Source of the DNA: Benincasa hispida
Taxonomy: Eukaryota > Streptophyta > Magnoliopsida > Cucurbitales > Cucurbitaceae
DNA length: 64,000 bases
Reading direction: 5' to 3'
Assembly: GCF_009727055.1 (NCBI RefSeq)
Contig: NC_052357.1
Span: 88,683,579-88,747,578 of the forward strand
Shown here in pieces: positions 31,528 to 43,305 of this stretch. The notes beneath the pieces are model-generated. The model did not search any database and was not told where the DNA came from. It saw nothing but the letters and a program-made list of their open reading frames with translations. Both the position numbers and the translations under genes were made by a program. The stretch's first letter is position 1, and each line of letters starts with the position of its first letter.

Positions 31528-33786
31528 TGATGGATTAAAATCCTAAGCGCAGCGAACAAAATTTCAAACCATTTTTAGATTTTAATAACAAATTAACAGA
31601 GGAAATAAAATCTAGAAACTCTTACTCTCGTTGATGACTCTTGAGGGCTTCACCATTTTTTTGGATCTATGATATTGATTCATTTGCTGCAAAACAAGTG
31701 AACACCACCAAAATGGTTTCTCCAGTATTCTCCTTGGGCTAGTAAAGTAGAAAGAGGTGGGATCCTTGTAGGAATTTTCTACAGATAAAAATCTCAAAGA
31801 CCAGAGCCAGAGAAAAAAACAATTCTATGATCATGAGAGAACTGGGAGAAAGGAGGAAGTTAGGGAGAAAATCTCTCTCCCACTCCCATACAACTCCCTA
31901 CGTTGGGAGTTTGTTATAACTAATTTATTATGAAAAATTATTTATTTTAATTAATAAATTAAATCAAATTTATTTTATTTTAATTAAATAACAATAAATT
32001 TATTTAATTTTAAAAGAAAAAATAAATTAAATCAAAATTTAATTTATTAAAATAAAAAAACTAGTAATGAATCAAATTAATTAATAATAATTAAATATCT
32101 CATATTTAATTAAATGTGCATTAGAATCATATTCTAATACATCCCTTTCTCATAACCTATAGTTTTAATTAAATTAAATTAAATTAAATTAAATTAATCA
32201 ATTCACTAATTCTCTAATTAATTAATCATTAAATTAAATATCACATATTTAATTTAACCTTATAATTGAATCACATTCAATTATTTTCTCTCGTATTACC
32301 TATAGAAAGAAATTAAATCAAAATTTAATTTATTAAAATAAATAAAAAAAACTATTAACTAATCAAATTAATTAATAATAATTAAATATCTCATATTTAA
32401 CTAAATGTGCATTAGAATCATATTCTAATACATCCATCTCTCATAACCTATAGTTTTAATTTAATTAATTAATTCTCTAATTAATTAATCATTAAATAGT
32501 TTCAATGTGCATCTAATGCGCATTAATTTTAACTTGTAGTTTAAATATGAATTTTATTCATATTAAATTTAATATTTGAACTTCTTCAAATATTTAATTC
32601 TCCCATTAAATTAATTTTTTAGTCAAATTCAAAATAAATTTATATTATAGAGTTTAATTAAAATATAAACATTATATTATAATGTATCACCATACAATAT
32701 ATTCATTCCCTTTTTAAATTTAAACATTTCAAATTATTTTAATTACCTAAATACCCTTTATGAGCTACTAGTGGGACCTAATGGACCTACAAATCAGAAG
32801 CATCAACGATATGAGATTAATTGGGTAAACTCATTAACTAAGTCAATCAATATTCGTTAACTGTGGGTACACTCCACTATAGACCCACAGTTGCACTCTT
32901 CTCACTGCAGATATATTTACATGTCCACGGATATTGATCAATAACAGCAAGTTAGTCCTTCACGAGTGTTCGTAATAGCAGCTAGGTCAAATTATTGTTT
33001 TACCCTTAAGTTACCTCTACATACTTAAGTACTAATGCTTCTCTAATGAACATCCTGATTGTGGTCCAACCATCAAACAGAAACCCTCCCGGGCTAGTGA
33101 GAGGGTAGGGCTTTTTGTTCAAGTCCTGGAGACACAACTTAAGGGAACATTCATCTACTTACCTTTAAAGTTCGGAAGGAGTGAATTCCATCTCGAGAAA
33201 TTATGTTTTCAGCTTCTCACTCGATCTTATCGCCAAAATAGTAGGCTTATTGAGTCAGGGAACTAACCACTCTCACCCATATAAATCAAAGGAAAATCCC
33301 TCATGAATAGATAATCCACTCAGGATTGAGACTAAGTTACCGAGGTCATCCTAGTGAAATAGAAACCTAACTAGTCAATGGAGTTACATTTAGAGGTTAC
33401 TACTTCGTGGTTCGATCTTATGCAAATTCATTGCATAGGATACCCCCACTCGCATGTCCCTACACGTATGTATTGGATCATTGCATTTGTATCAAATACA
33501 AAGTGGATTGTATCCATAGTGTTACTAGGATAAGGTACCCACCCTTATCCATATACTATAGACCCTTTAGGTTATATCTTGAATACTAATCTCTGTATAT
33601 CTCCACATACAGTTTAGGGCTCATATATTAGTCTAGGATGTTAGTTTATTGGATTAGGGTTATTTAGGCAAGATGAATATAAGATAAGCAATAACTATTT
33701 ATTGTAATAAATATTAATAACACTTTATTAACAATCAATCAAATGTTACATTTACTATCATGAGTTTTAGGGCATTAAACCCGACA
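31528..33786 (-). repeat. 3' LTR of copia O
   Basis: On + it starts TGATGGATTAAAATCC and ends AAACCCGACA (normally CCCAACA), 2259 bp. It has an extremely AT-rich core. A segment of about 140 bases (32037-32175) is repeated at 32320-32460, a duplication not seen in the other LTR of O. A (TTAAA)n run lies near 32170. AACTCCCATTTAAACTAAAAC after 33786 is the reversed PPT. Confidence 0.8.
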
Positions 33787-34039
33787 AACTCCCATTTAAA
33801 CTAAAACTCTAGTTAGTGAGATGTATATACAATAAATAATCCAAATTTGGAAATTTCAAATGTATAATGTACATTACATGAAAAGTAAATATACAAATAC
33901 AATAAACTAGAACATCCTTATACCCATTACACATCTCTCACTTGCCCTAGATTATACTATATACATGTTTCGTAGACTTAGATTCTCTAGATGATTCTCG
34001 AACACTTTAATCGAGAGAATCTTCATAATGGATCAGTGA

Positions 34040-34640
34040 TGTTGTACTCCTAAACGATCTTGGTGATGATCACATCTCCTCGTTGCACAATCTCCCGTAT
34101 CACATGATATTTCCTCTTTATGTGCTTTCCTCGTTTGTGACTGCGAGGTTCTTTTGAGTTGGCTACTGTCCCACTATTGTCACAATATAATGTAGCGAGC
34201 AAGTCGTAACAACTTCCAAATCTGTAAGGAACTTTCTGAGCCAAACTGCTTGCTTAGCTGCTTCACAAGTAGCTACATACTCAGCCTCCATAGTGGAGTC
34301 TGCTATACATCCTTGCTTGATGCTTCTCCAAACTACAACTCCTCCATTAAGGGTGAAAACTGACCCTGACGCTGATTTTCTAGAATCCTTGTCAGTTTGG
34401 AAGTCAGAGTCGATGTATCTTGTAAGGATTAAATACTTAGCTCTATACACCATCATATAGTCTTTCGTTCTCCGAAGATACTTGAGAATGTTCTTAACCA
34501 CCATCCAATGGTCTAACCCTGAATTGGGCTGGTACCTACTGATTATTCCCATTGCATAACATATGTCAGACCTAGTGTAGAGCATGACATACATTAAGCT
34601 GCCCACAACTGAGACATAGGAAATATGTCTCATATCCTCA
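34040..34640 (-). pseudogene. Copia RNase H remnant (element O)
   Basis: On -, LTRYIDSDFQTDKDSRKSAS, SIKQGCIADSTMEAEYVAT and the CDNSGTVANSKEPRSHKRGKH tail (34050-34244) are clear RNase H_copia blocks. The first block YIDSDF keeps the catalytic Asp, and the Glu lies in MEAEY. A frame break occurs near 34200. Confidence 0.9.
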
Positions 34641-35500
34641 ACTTCTTGAGGTGTCTAAGGACATTGTTCCTTAAATAAGTGAACCCATGCCTGAAAGGCA
34701 ATCAACCCTTCTTGGAGTTTTGCATCGAATATCATGCCAACATTTTATCGATATACATTGCTTGAGACAATGTTAACATTTTATTCTTACGATCTCTAAT
34801 GATTTAGATCCCAAGAACATATTGCGCCTCTCCCAATCTTTCATTTGGAATTGGGCCGCTAGCCAGTTCTTCACTTCAGTAAAGTATCCTACATCATTTT
34901 TATGAGTAGGATATCGTCCACATAAAGTACTAGAAAAGCTAGTTTATTCTTGTTGATCTTTTTATATACACAAGACTCATCAACATGCTGGTCAAAACCA
35001 AAAGATTTGATTGCATTACCAAATCTAATGTTCCAAAATTTGGACACTTGTTTCAACTCATAAATTGATCGATTCAACTTGCAAACCTTTTGCTTCTGAC
35101 CTTGGACTATGAACTCTTCGGGTTGAGACATAAAGATATTCTCTTTAAGATTATCATTCAAAAAGGCAGTCTTGACGTCCATTTTCCATATTTCATAGTC
35201 ACAATATGTGGCTATGGACAAGAGAATTTTTATAGACCTTAACATAGCATCAAGAGAAAAGGTTTCTTCATGGTCAACCTCATCTCTCTAAGTATAACCC
35301 TTTGCTACGAGTCTAGCTATGAAGGTCTATACTTTCTTAGTTACATCTCTCTGTCTCTTATGGATCCATTTGCATCCTATGGGTACCCTTTCAAGTAGAG
35401 CTACAAGCTCTCATACTTAATTGGAGTACATTGACTCCATTTCAAGGCATTGCTTTGACCCCATTGGTCCTTATGTACGTCATTCATTGTCTATCGATAG
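34641..35500 (-). pseudogene. Copia reverse transcriptase remnant (element O)
   Basis: On -, RSIKILLSIATYCDYEIWKMDVKTAFLND, SQPEEF, SIYELKQVSKFWNIRF and the intact YVDD box (34913-34924 on +) are read at 34889-35245. The upstream part, GCKWIHKR, is in another frame with stops. Confidence 0.9.
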
Positions 35501-35559
35501 GATAATAGATCCTCAATGTCATCATCAAGTATGACGACCTGAGTTTCAGTTAAACCCAA

Positions 35560-36323
35560 GTAGCAGCCAGGTAGTGCTACATCCCTCCCACTGCATCAAG
35601 GAATTCTCAACGATTGAGAAGGATGAGATGGACCTGAAGAACTAACTCCTTCATTAACTCTTGTCGAAGGACTAGATTCATCAACAACTCTTGTTGACTC
35701 TTCAGTAGCTTCTCCTAATACTAACTTACTATGTGGTTTGTGATCCCTCATGTGGTCTTCCTCCAAGAAAGTAGCATTTGTCAATACAAACGCCTTATTT
35801 TCTTGTGGGTCGTAGAAAAGACCACCTCTCGTTTCTTTTGGGTAACCAAAAAATTGACAGAACCTTGAACGAGGTTCCAGTTTCTTAGGATTTGTCATAA
35901 GCACTTATGCTGGACAACCCCAAATCCTGAAGTAGCGCAAACTAGGTTTATAGCCCTTCCATAATTAAAAGGTGTTTCAAAAACACTATTTGAGAGAATA
36001 TTGTTCAAGATGTGAGTTGTAGTCTTTACTACATACCCCCAAAACGAGCTAAGCAACTGAGCATAGCTCATCATCAAATTAACCATGTCTAACAATGTTC
36101 TATTTCTCATTTCTGATACACCGTTTTGCTGAAGTGTACCAGGAGCTGAGAGTTAGGACTGGATTCCTTGTTCTATCATATAGTTTTACCTAATAAGTTT
36201 TCAACCTTAGCCTTAAACTCCTTGAATTTTTCAAGGGCTTCAGACTTATGCCTCATTAGGTATAAGTAACCATAACTTGAATAATCATCTATAAAAGAGA
36301 TAAAATATTCATATCCTCATCGA
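35560..36323 (-). pseudogene. Copia integrase C-terminal half (element O)
   Basis: On -, RNRTLLDMVNLMMSYAQLLSSFWGY (35895-36110), LEPRSRFCQFFGYPKETRGGLFYDPQENK and an ESTRVVDESSPSTRV linker (35596-35904) are seen. The core between the first Asp and the Glu is frameshifted and partly lost near 36120-36200. GCTTT at 36324-36328 is the left target copy of the P insertion. Confidence 0.88.
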
Positions 36324-36328
36324 GCTTT

Positions 36329-38193
36329 TAATGGATTTAACAATCAACACTTGGAAGCTATTAGGATCTTAAACACTCTAATTACATTAATTTTAGTGGA
36401 TTTGCGTGTAAGTTCATAAAATAACAATAAAAAGGGTTTCAAGAACACAACCTTTGAAGAACTTCTAATCGGTGCAAATTTCAGCTGATTTCTTCTTTCT
36501 AACAGGTTGTAGACTTCCAAAAAGATCTTCTATTCTATTCTCAAGCCTTAGATTGGATTGTGGGATCCTAATTGAGGAAGATTTGAGGTGAAGTTGGAGA
36601 GTTTGAGATAAATTTTGACATAAACTTTTTTCTTTCAAAATTCCATCTGCATGCCCCAATCTCTTAAGATAAATCCTCTGTTTATCAACTTTAATCATGC
36701 AAATAGATTTAGACAGGAAAGTGACACTTAATTTCCCACTAAAACCTTTGGATTAGTTGTCATAGAAGTGCAAAAAGTGGGAAAATCCCACTTTCGTCAT
36801 TGATTTTTTTAAACCAATTAAATTTCTTTTAAAAACAATTTATCTTCTAAATAAAATCAATTTGAATTTTAAAAAAATATATTTATTTTAAATATTTAAT
36901 TAAACAAATTTAATATAACAATTAATTTAATATCAAATATTAAATTAATAAAAAAAACCTAATCCAAACAAGAATCCCTATTTATGTAATTAATATTTAA
37001 ATCATATTCAAATATTTTTAACTCTACAAGTCCATTTAATTCATTAATTAAACGTTTTATTATATCGAATATAATAATCCAAACCCTAAACCAAATTTGA
37101 ACATTTGAAATTCTCTCAACACGCTATTTTAAGGTTTAATCCTTTATAAGCTAGTAGAGAGGCCTAATGAACCTGCATATCATGAGCTCCAACGATTTGA
37201 GATTAATCAGTTAAACTCTTTAAACTAAATTAATCAATATTCGTTAACTCTCGAGACATATCACTATAGCTTAGTAGTTGCACTATTCTAATTGTAGATA
37301 TATTTCTATCCATTTGATTTAACAATAATCAGTAAGTCAATCCTTCACAGGTTGTTTGTATTTACAGGTAGGTCAAAATTACCGTTTTACTCCTGCAATA
37401 CGCTTGCTTCTTAAGTCTCCGCTAATCCTCTAATGAATAATTGGTTTATGGTCCTACTAATAAATTGAAACCCTCTCAGCCATAGAGAGGACAGGGCCCC
37501 TTTGTTCAAGACCAGGAGTCGGTACTTAAGGGAACAATATATCTACTAACCCTAAAACGAGTAGGAGTGAATTCTGTCATGCAGGATTATGTCCCCAGCT
37601 ATCTATCCGGTCTTACCCCTAAAATGGGAGGTTTATTGAGCGGTGATATTAAGCCACTCTTACCCATGCAAATTAAAGGATAATCTTGAATAAACAGAAG
37701 TTCATAGTTAGCTCAGGATTGAGATTGAGTTACCTTAGGTCATCGAATTGAAATAATCAGTATTAACAGTAAACAATCGCTATAAAGAAAAGTGACTATT
37801 TCGTGGTCTAATCTTATGCAAACATCTTTTGCATAGGATGTCCTCACTCGCATGCCTTCACATGAACGACTTTAGGATCACATAGTTTGCATCAATATAC
37901 AAAGCGGATTGCATCCATAGTGTCCCCAAGATAAGGTACCCAACTCTATCCATATACTTATAGACCGTTTTGACTATATATTAAAACTTGATTTGCTTTT
38001 ATGTCTCTAAATAAAGTTTAAGTATTCATATTATAGCCATGGGTTCGTTATCTTTATTGGATTTATGAATCTATGAACGCAATTTATATATTCAATAATA
38101 ATTTTATTGAAAAAACTCTCAATAACATCTTTATTGTAAATAGAATATGTTTAATGTTTATAAACTGCAAGTTTTAGGACATATAACCCAACA
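36329..38193 (-). repeat. 3' LTR of copia P
   Basis: On + it starts TAATGGATTTAACAATC and ends ATATAACCCAACA, 1865 bp; the expected TG is TA, a likely G-to-A change, since O begins TGATGGATT. AACTCCTACTTGGACTAAAAC after 38193 is the reversed PPT. Confidence 0.8.
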
Positions 38194-38479
38194 AACTCCT
38201 ACTTGGACTAAAACTCCAGTGGGTTGAAATATATGCAAATATACAATGTTGAGTATAAGAGAATAAATACAATAAACTAGGGCATCTATATACCCATGAA
38301 TTCTCCCACTTGCCCTAGATATATGAAGCTCATTGTCCTAGTCTGACTAGGTGACCCTCGAACACTTTAGCCGTGAGGGCCTTTGTAAACGGATCAGTTA
38401 AATTATCTTCAAAGGCTATCTGTGTGACGATCACGTCTTTTCAGTGTACTATCTCGCGGATGAGATGGTACTTGCGTTC

Positions 38480-39173
38480 GATATGTTTTCCATGCTAATG
38501 AATTTTTTGTTCTTTTGAGTTGACAATTGCTCCACTGTTATCACAATAGAAGGTGATTGGCAGATGTATATTTGGAATTACTTCCAAATCGATAAAGAAC
38601 TTTCTAAGCCATACTGCTTCTTTAGTTGCTTCATATGCAGCTACATATTCCACTTCCATGGTGGAGTCAACAATATAACTTTGCTTTATACTCCTCCAGA
38701 CTATAGCTCCTCCATTTATAGTGAATACTGATCCTAAAGTAAATTTCCTAGAATCCACATCAGTTTGAAAAAAAATCAGGGTATCTAGTAAAAATCAAAT
38801 TCTTAGAGTCATACACGAGCATATATTCCCTCATTCTCTGAAGATACTTAAGGATGTTCTTAACGGCAGTCCAATGACTATATCCAGGATTGGACTAAAA
38901 TCTGTTGACTATTCCAACTGCATAGCATATGTTTGGACGTATACATAACATGGCATACATCAAACTCTCGACTAATAATGCATATGGAATTCTTTTCATT
39001 TCCTCAACTTCTTGAGGAGTCTGAGGACACCATTCCTTAGATAAATGAATTTCATGTCTAAAAGGTAATAAACATCTTTTGGAACTTTTCATTTTATATC
39101 TAAACAACATCTTGTCTATATAAGATGCTTGAGATAGTGCTAGACAACATCTTGTCTATATAAGATACTTGAG
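38480..39173 (-). pseudogene. Copia RNase H and RT C-terminus (element P)
   Basis: On -, SRKFTLGSVFTINGGAIVWRSIKQ and DSTMEVEYVAAYEATKEAVWLRKF (38495-38758) are RNase H, and RIPYALLVESLMYAMLC (38895-39110) is the end of RT. At 39101-39133 and 39141-39173 a 33-base piece (ACAACATCTTGTCTATATAA) is tandemly repeated with a 40-base period, just before the deletion joint with the LTR. Confidence 0.85.
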
Positions 39174-39723
39174 CGGCGATGTTGAGTCATTCTCACCAAT
39201 GCAGATTAAAGGATAATCCTGAATAAACAGTTCATAGTTAGCTCAGGACTGAGATCGAATTACCTTAGGTCATCAAATTGCAATAGTCAGTTTTAATGAT
39301 AAACAGTCGTCATAAAGAAAAGTGACTATTTTATAGTCTAGTCTTATGCAAACATCTTTTGTATAGGATGGCCCCACTCGCATGTCTTCACATGAACGAT
39401 TTTGGGATCACATCGTTTGTATCAATATACAAAACGGGCCACATCCATAGTGTCCCCAGGATAAGGTACCCAACCCTATCCATATACTTATAAACCGTTT
39501 TGGCTATATACTAAAATTTGATCATTTCTTATGTCACTACATAAAGTTTAAGCATTTATATTATAGCCATGGATTCGTTAGCTTTATTGGATTTATGAAT
39601 CTATGAACACAATTTATATATTCAATAACAACTTTATTGAAAAAACTCTCAATAATATCTTTATTATAAATAGAATATGTTTAATGTTTACAAACTACGA
39701 GTTTTAAGCTATATAACCCAACA
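39174..39723 (-). repeat. 5' LTR remnant of copia P
   Basis: It is similar to 37640-38193 (GAATAAACAG, AGTTCATAGTTAGCTCAGG, CATGAACGA and GGATAAGGTACCCAACC blocks) and ends TATAACCCAACA at 39723, next to GCTTT. Confidence 0.8.
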
Positions 39724-39728
39724 GCTTT

Positions 39729-41445
39729 TGTAGGATTGTATCAAAAGCAGCGGAAGCACAAGGATCATTTAAGCATTCAACTTCACTAATTTTGGCATAA
39801 AATAAAGCAAGCTTCTGCAGAAAAATGGGTTTCAAGACATACCTCTTGTAGAACTTTTTCAAAGCTCCATCTACAACTACTATCTTCTCCATATCTTGTT
39901 GTAGACCACCTCAAGATCTTCCCAACTATTCTCTTGATGCTCTAGATTGAGTTGTGGGACTCAAAACAAGCTTGAATCAAAGGATGAAGGAGAAAAGCTC
40001 ATTGCAGCAACCTCGTTGAAGAATCATTCTTCAAACCAGTTTTTCTCTCAAAAACTCTATAGATTGCATGCCCGATTTTCACTCCAATCTCTTCATTATA
40101 CTGCAGATCAACATGCAAAGAGATTTCCAATTTTGTCTAAAAATAAAAATTTTGATTTTATAAAATCTATTTTGATTTTAAAAATAAAAAATTAATTAAT
40201 TTCATAAATTAATTATTAAATGAAACTTAATTAATATAATATCAAATTAACACATATCCATCTTTATATATTTAAATCATATTTAAATATAAATTCTCCT
40301 ATTCCGTTTAATTCTAAAATTAAACATATAATTATATCTCATATAATTACTAATTCCCTTAATTCTAATTTGAACGTTTCAAATTAACGTATCACGCTAT
40401 TCTAGAGTTAGTCCGTTACGAGCTAGTAGGGGGACCTCGCGGACCTACAGATCATGGGCTCCAACGATCTGAGATTAATTGGCTAAACTCATTAGACCAA
40501 ATTAATCTCCATTTGTTAACTAATGGGTCATTCCACTAAAGCCTATAGTTGCATTTCCCTCACTATAGATATATTATGTCCACATGATTTAACCATAATC
40601 AGCAAGTCGACCCTTCACAGGTTGTTCGTAATAACGGTTAGGTCAAAAATCTGTTTTACCCCCGAGATTACGTCTTATTCCTCAAGTCCCTACTGATCCT
40701 CTAATGAACAATTGGTTTGTGTCCCCAAACCAAACTCTCTCAACCCAGTGAGAGGGTTGGGCCCCTTGTTCAAGACCTGGATTCAGTACTTGAGAGAATA
40801 ACCTTTCTCCTATCCCTAAATCGGGTAGGCGTGAACTTCGTCTTGCACCCTATGTCCCCAGCTATCTATCTGGTCTTACCCCTGAAATGGGAGTGTGATT
40901 GAGCCGGTGTTGTTGAGCCAACCCTCAACTATGAAAATCTAAGGGCAATCCCGAATAAATAAGAGTTCATAGTTAGCTCAGGATTAAGATCGAGTTACCA
41001 AGGTCATCTAGGTGAAATAGTCAGCCTTAAACAGTAAACAACGTTATAAAGTAAGAGTGACTTATTTCTTGGTCCTGATCTTATGCAAACTCATTGCATA
41101 GGATGCCCCCACTCCTCATGTTATAACATGTACGAGTTAGGATCACATCGTATATAGCACTTTACAACTTTTTGTAACAACTGCAGAGTAGGCCGCATCT
41201 AATGGTGTTACCAGAATAAGGTACTCAACCTCATTCATGTACCATAGATCATTTTGACTATTTACTTGAACCCAATCCACTCTTATGTCTCCACATAAAT
41301 TTCAAGTACTCATACAATAGTCATGAGTCTTAGTTTATTGAATTTAGACTTTCATACAATTTATGACATCAATAACAAGTATATTGATAATAGAAAATGT
41401 TTATCATTTTACAAACTGCGAGTTTTTAGGACATAAAACCACACA
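39729..41445 (-). repeat. 3' LTR of copia Q
   Basis: It starts TGTAGGATTG on + and ends AAACCACACA, 1717 bp. It is very like 51626-53484 but lacks about 130 bases found there near 52012-52140. The reversed PPT ATACTCCTACTTGGACTAAA follows. A splice-donor-like AGGTATGTC lies on - at 39844-39836. Confidence 0.85.
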
Positions 41446-41743
41446 ATACTCCTACTTGGACTAAAACTCCAGTGGATCAATATATACAAATATATACAAT
41501 GTTGAGTTTTCATGGAGAGAATAAAATGTACAAATACAATAAACTAGGGCATCAGAATACCCATTAATTCTCCCACTTGCTCTAGTGATTCAAAACTCGT
41601 AGACCTAGTCCTACTAGGTGACCCTCGAACATTTTAGCCAAGAGGGCCTTCGTAAATGGATCAACTATGTTTCTTTTCCTGATTTGCTTACAACAACATA
41701 CTCAGCTTCTATTGTGGAGTCCGCAATACAACTCTGTTTGATG
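41446..41743 (-). pseudogene. RNase H end and 3' noncoding part (element Q)
   Basis: On -, SIKQSCIADSTIEAEYV (near 41690-41748) is the RNase H Glu motif, directly cut by the R insertion; the other half is at 46410-46553. The rest is the short noncoding stretch before the PPT. Confidence 0.8.
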
Positions 41744-42719
41744 CTCCTTAATGACGAAAATTAGGAAACGCAATATTGCGATGCATGTCTTAGTTTGTGC
41801 GTTTATACTCGTGTGTCGGTGGTCATGCGTTGGAATGAAATGTATGCGTTGATCTCATATGCAATGACCATGCGTTCCTGTCACAAGCTTTCTTGCGCTC
41901 TCGCCAAGTATAACGAGAACGCAAGTTTCTTGGGTGATCCGAGGTCAAACTCAGGGACTTGTAGCTAAATGCTATGCGGTGATGTGTTTGCGGCGGATAA
42001 ATAAAAGAATGATGGGGGTGATAAAGCTAAGCACTACTCTACTCCTAACTAACAGACAAAGCAATGGAAGTATGAATGAGAGGTAGAGTCATGGCAACTG
42101 TTGACACGTAGCAAAATGCATGAAAAATAGATAAAATGTGAGGATGTCTTTACTGCAACACTAAGCTTGACCGCAAGGGCAACCCTAGCCAACGCAAGCT
42201 ATGCGATCATGCTATACACACTTGACGTAGACGCATGCATGTATATGCGATAGTGTCGAGAAGCCTATTTCTAAGCCTCTATATGACTGCATACCACCAT
42301 ATCCTACTTAAAGGGTGCATATGCTATGTAGTAGCAAATGAAGCTTATTCCTAAGTGTGAAACCCAGATTTTCATTTTTCCTACTTAAGCAGATGTTTAA
42401 GGAAATTAACTAAGTAAAAGTTAAATCCTATGTTGAGGTGAAGGAAATTCCTAAATGTTGAATAGATTTTCCTTGAGTAGTTTGAGTTAAGCTTTAATTG
42501 ATGAAAAATTGACTAAGTGTTGGACTAGACATTGCCATGCGTTGGCCATAAGATCTTGGAGAGATTATTTGGGCCAAGGAGAAGTTGAAGTGGGAGTGAC
42601 ACATGCCTTGGAGGTTTAGACCAACACATTAGGTTGAATGGATGCAATGGATGTGTTGGATGTATTGGATGCGAAGGATGCATTGGAAGGATGGTATGCA
42701 TCCATGCGGCTGAAGGAAG

Positions 42720-43170
42720 TAAAGTGATGCGTTGGAAGGCAGCCTATGCATCGAGCGGTCGATGCACAGCGCCCTTGCCCAATGCGTCGAGCGACCAGCC
42801 AAGCGCCCTTGCCATGCGGCGAGCAGCCTCGACCAAACTGCCCAGCCGTGCGTCGATGGAAGCACCCATGCGTCGAGCGCTGCTGAGCTTGCCAAGTGGC
42901 CATGCTTATGCATCGATGCCATGAGCCGAGTGCCCTGCCCATGCACCGAGCAAACCATGCCAAGCGCACAGCCCATACGTCGAAGTGCCCTGCCCAAGCA
43001 TCAATGCGTCGAGCATGCCCATGCCGGCCGAGCAAAGCGAGCGATGGCCAGCGCCTATACAACACCATACGTCGAGCGACCAGCGCCTATGCAGCTCGCC
43101 CATGCGTCGAGCAGCTTGTGCCTATGCCAAGCACCATGCGCCATGCCAAGCAAGCTTTTATGGTGGTACC
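42720..43170. repeat. GC-rich array of CATGCGTCGAGC-like words in S
   Basis: Variants of ATGCGTCGAGC recur at irregular 25-45-base spacing (for example near 42772, 42868, 43004, 43068 and 43103), separated by GCCCTTGCC or GCCCATGCC linkers. GC content is far above its surroundings. Open frames on both strands here come from the lack of AT-rich stops and are not genes. Confidence 0.75.
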
Positions 43171-43298
43171 TAGTGAGCATGCGTCGAGGATGAGCGGCAC
43201 CCTATGCATTGGTTGATGGCTGGCTCTTGCGATGGCTAAGTTGGGTTGCTAGGCGTTGAGTAGTGGACTATGTGTTGAACATCCAAGAGTTGGATGCA

Positions 43299-43305
43299 TA
43301 TAAAG
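43299..43305 (+). promoter_or_regulatory. TATA-like box of LTR S
   Basis: GCATATAAAGGATGAG lies about 940 bases into the LTR, just after the GC-rich island. Motif call only. Confidence 0.4.

Larger units (their letters stand above)
36329..39723 (-). mobile_element. Copia element P, mostly deleted internally
   Basis: It has a 3' LTR (36329-38193), an internal part reduced to RNase H and RT end (38194-39173) and a 5' LTR remnant (39174-39723). It is flanked by GCTTT at 36324-36328 and 39724-39728. Integrase, protease, gag and leader are absent, removed by a deletion from RT into the 5' LTR. Confidence 0.8.

Noticed and set aside
42616..43216. Six overlapping open frames on both strands, up to 153 residues
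   Set aside because: They lie in the GC-rich repeat island of LTR S, where stop codons are rare in every frame. Translations are repetitive (CRSCS, AHASS-like) with no domain.
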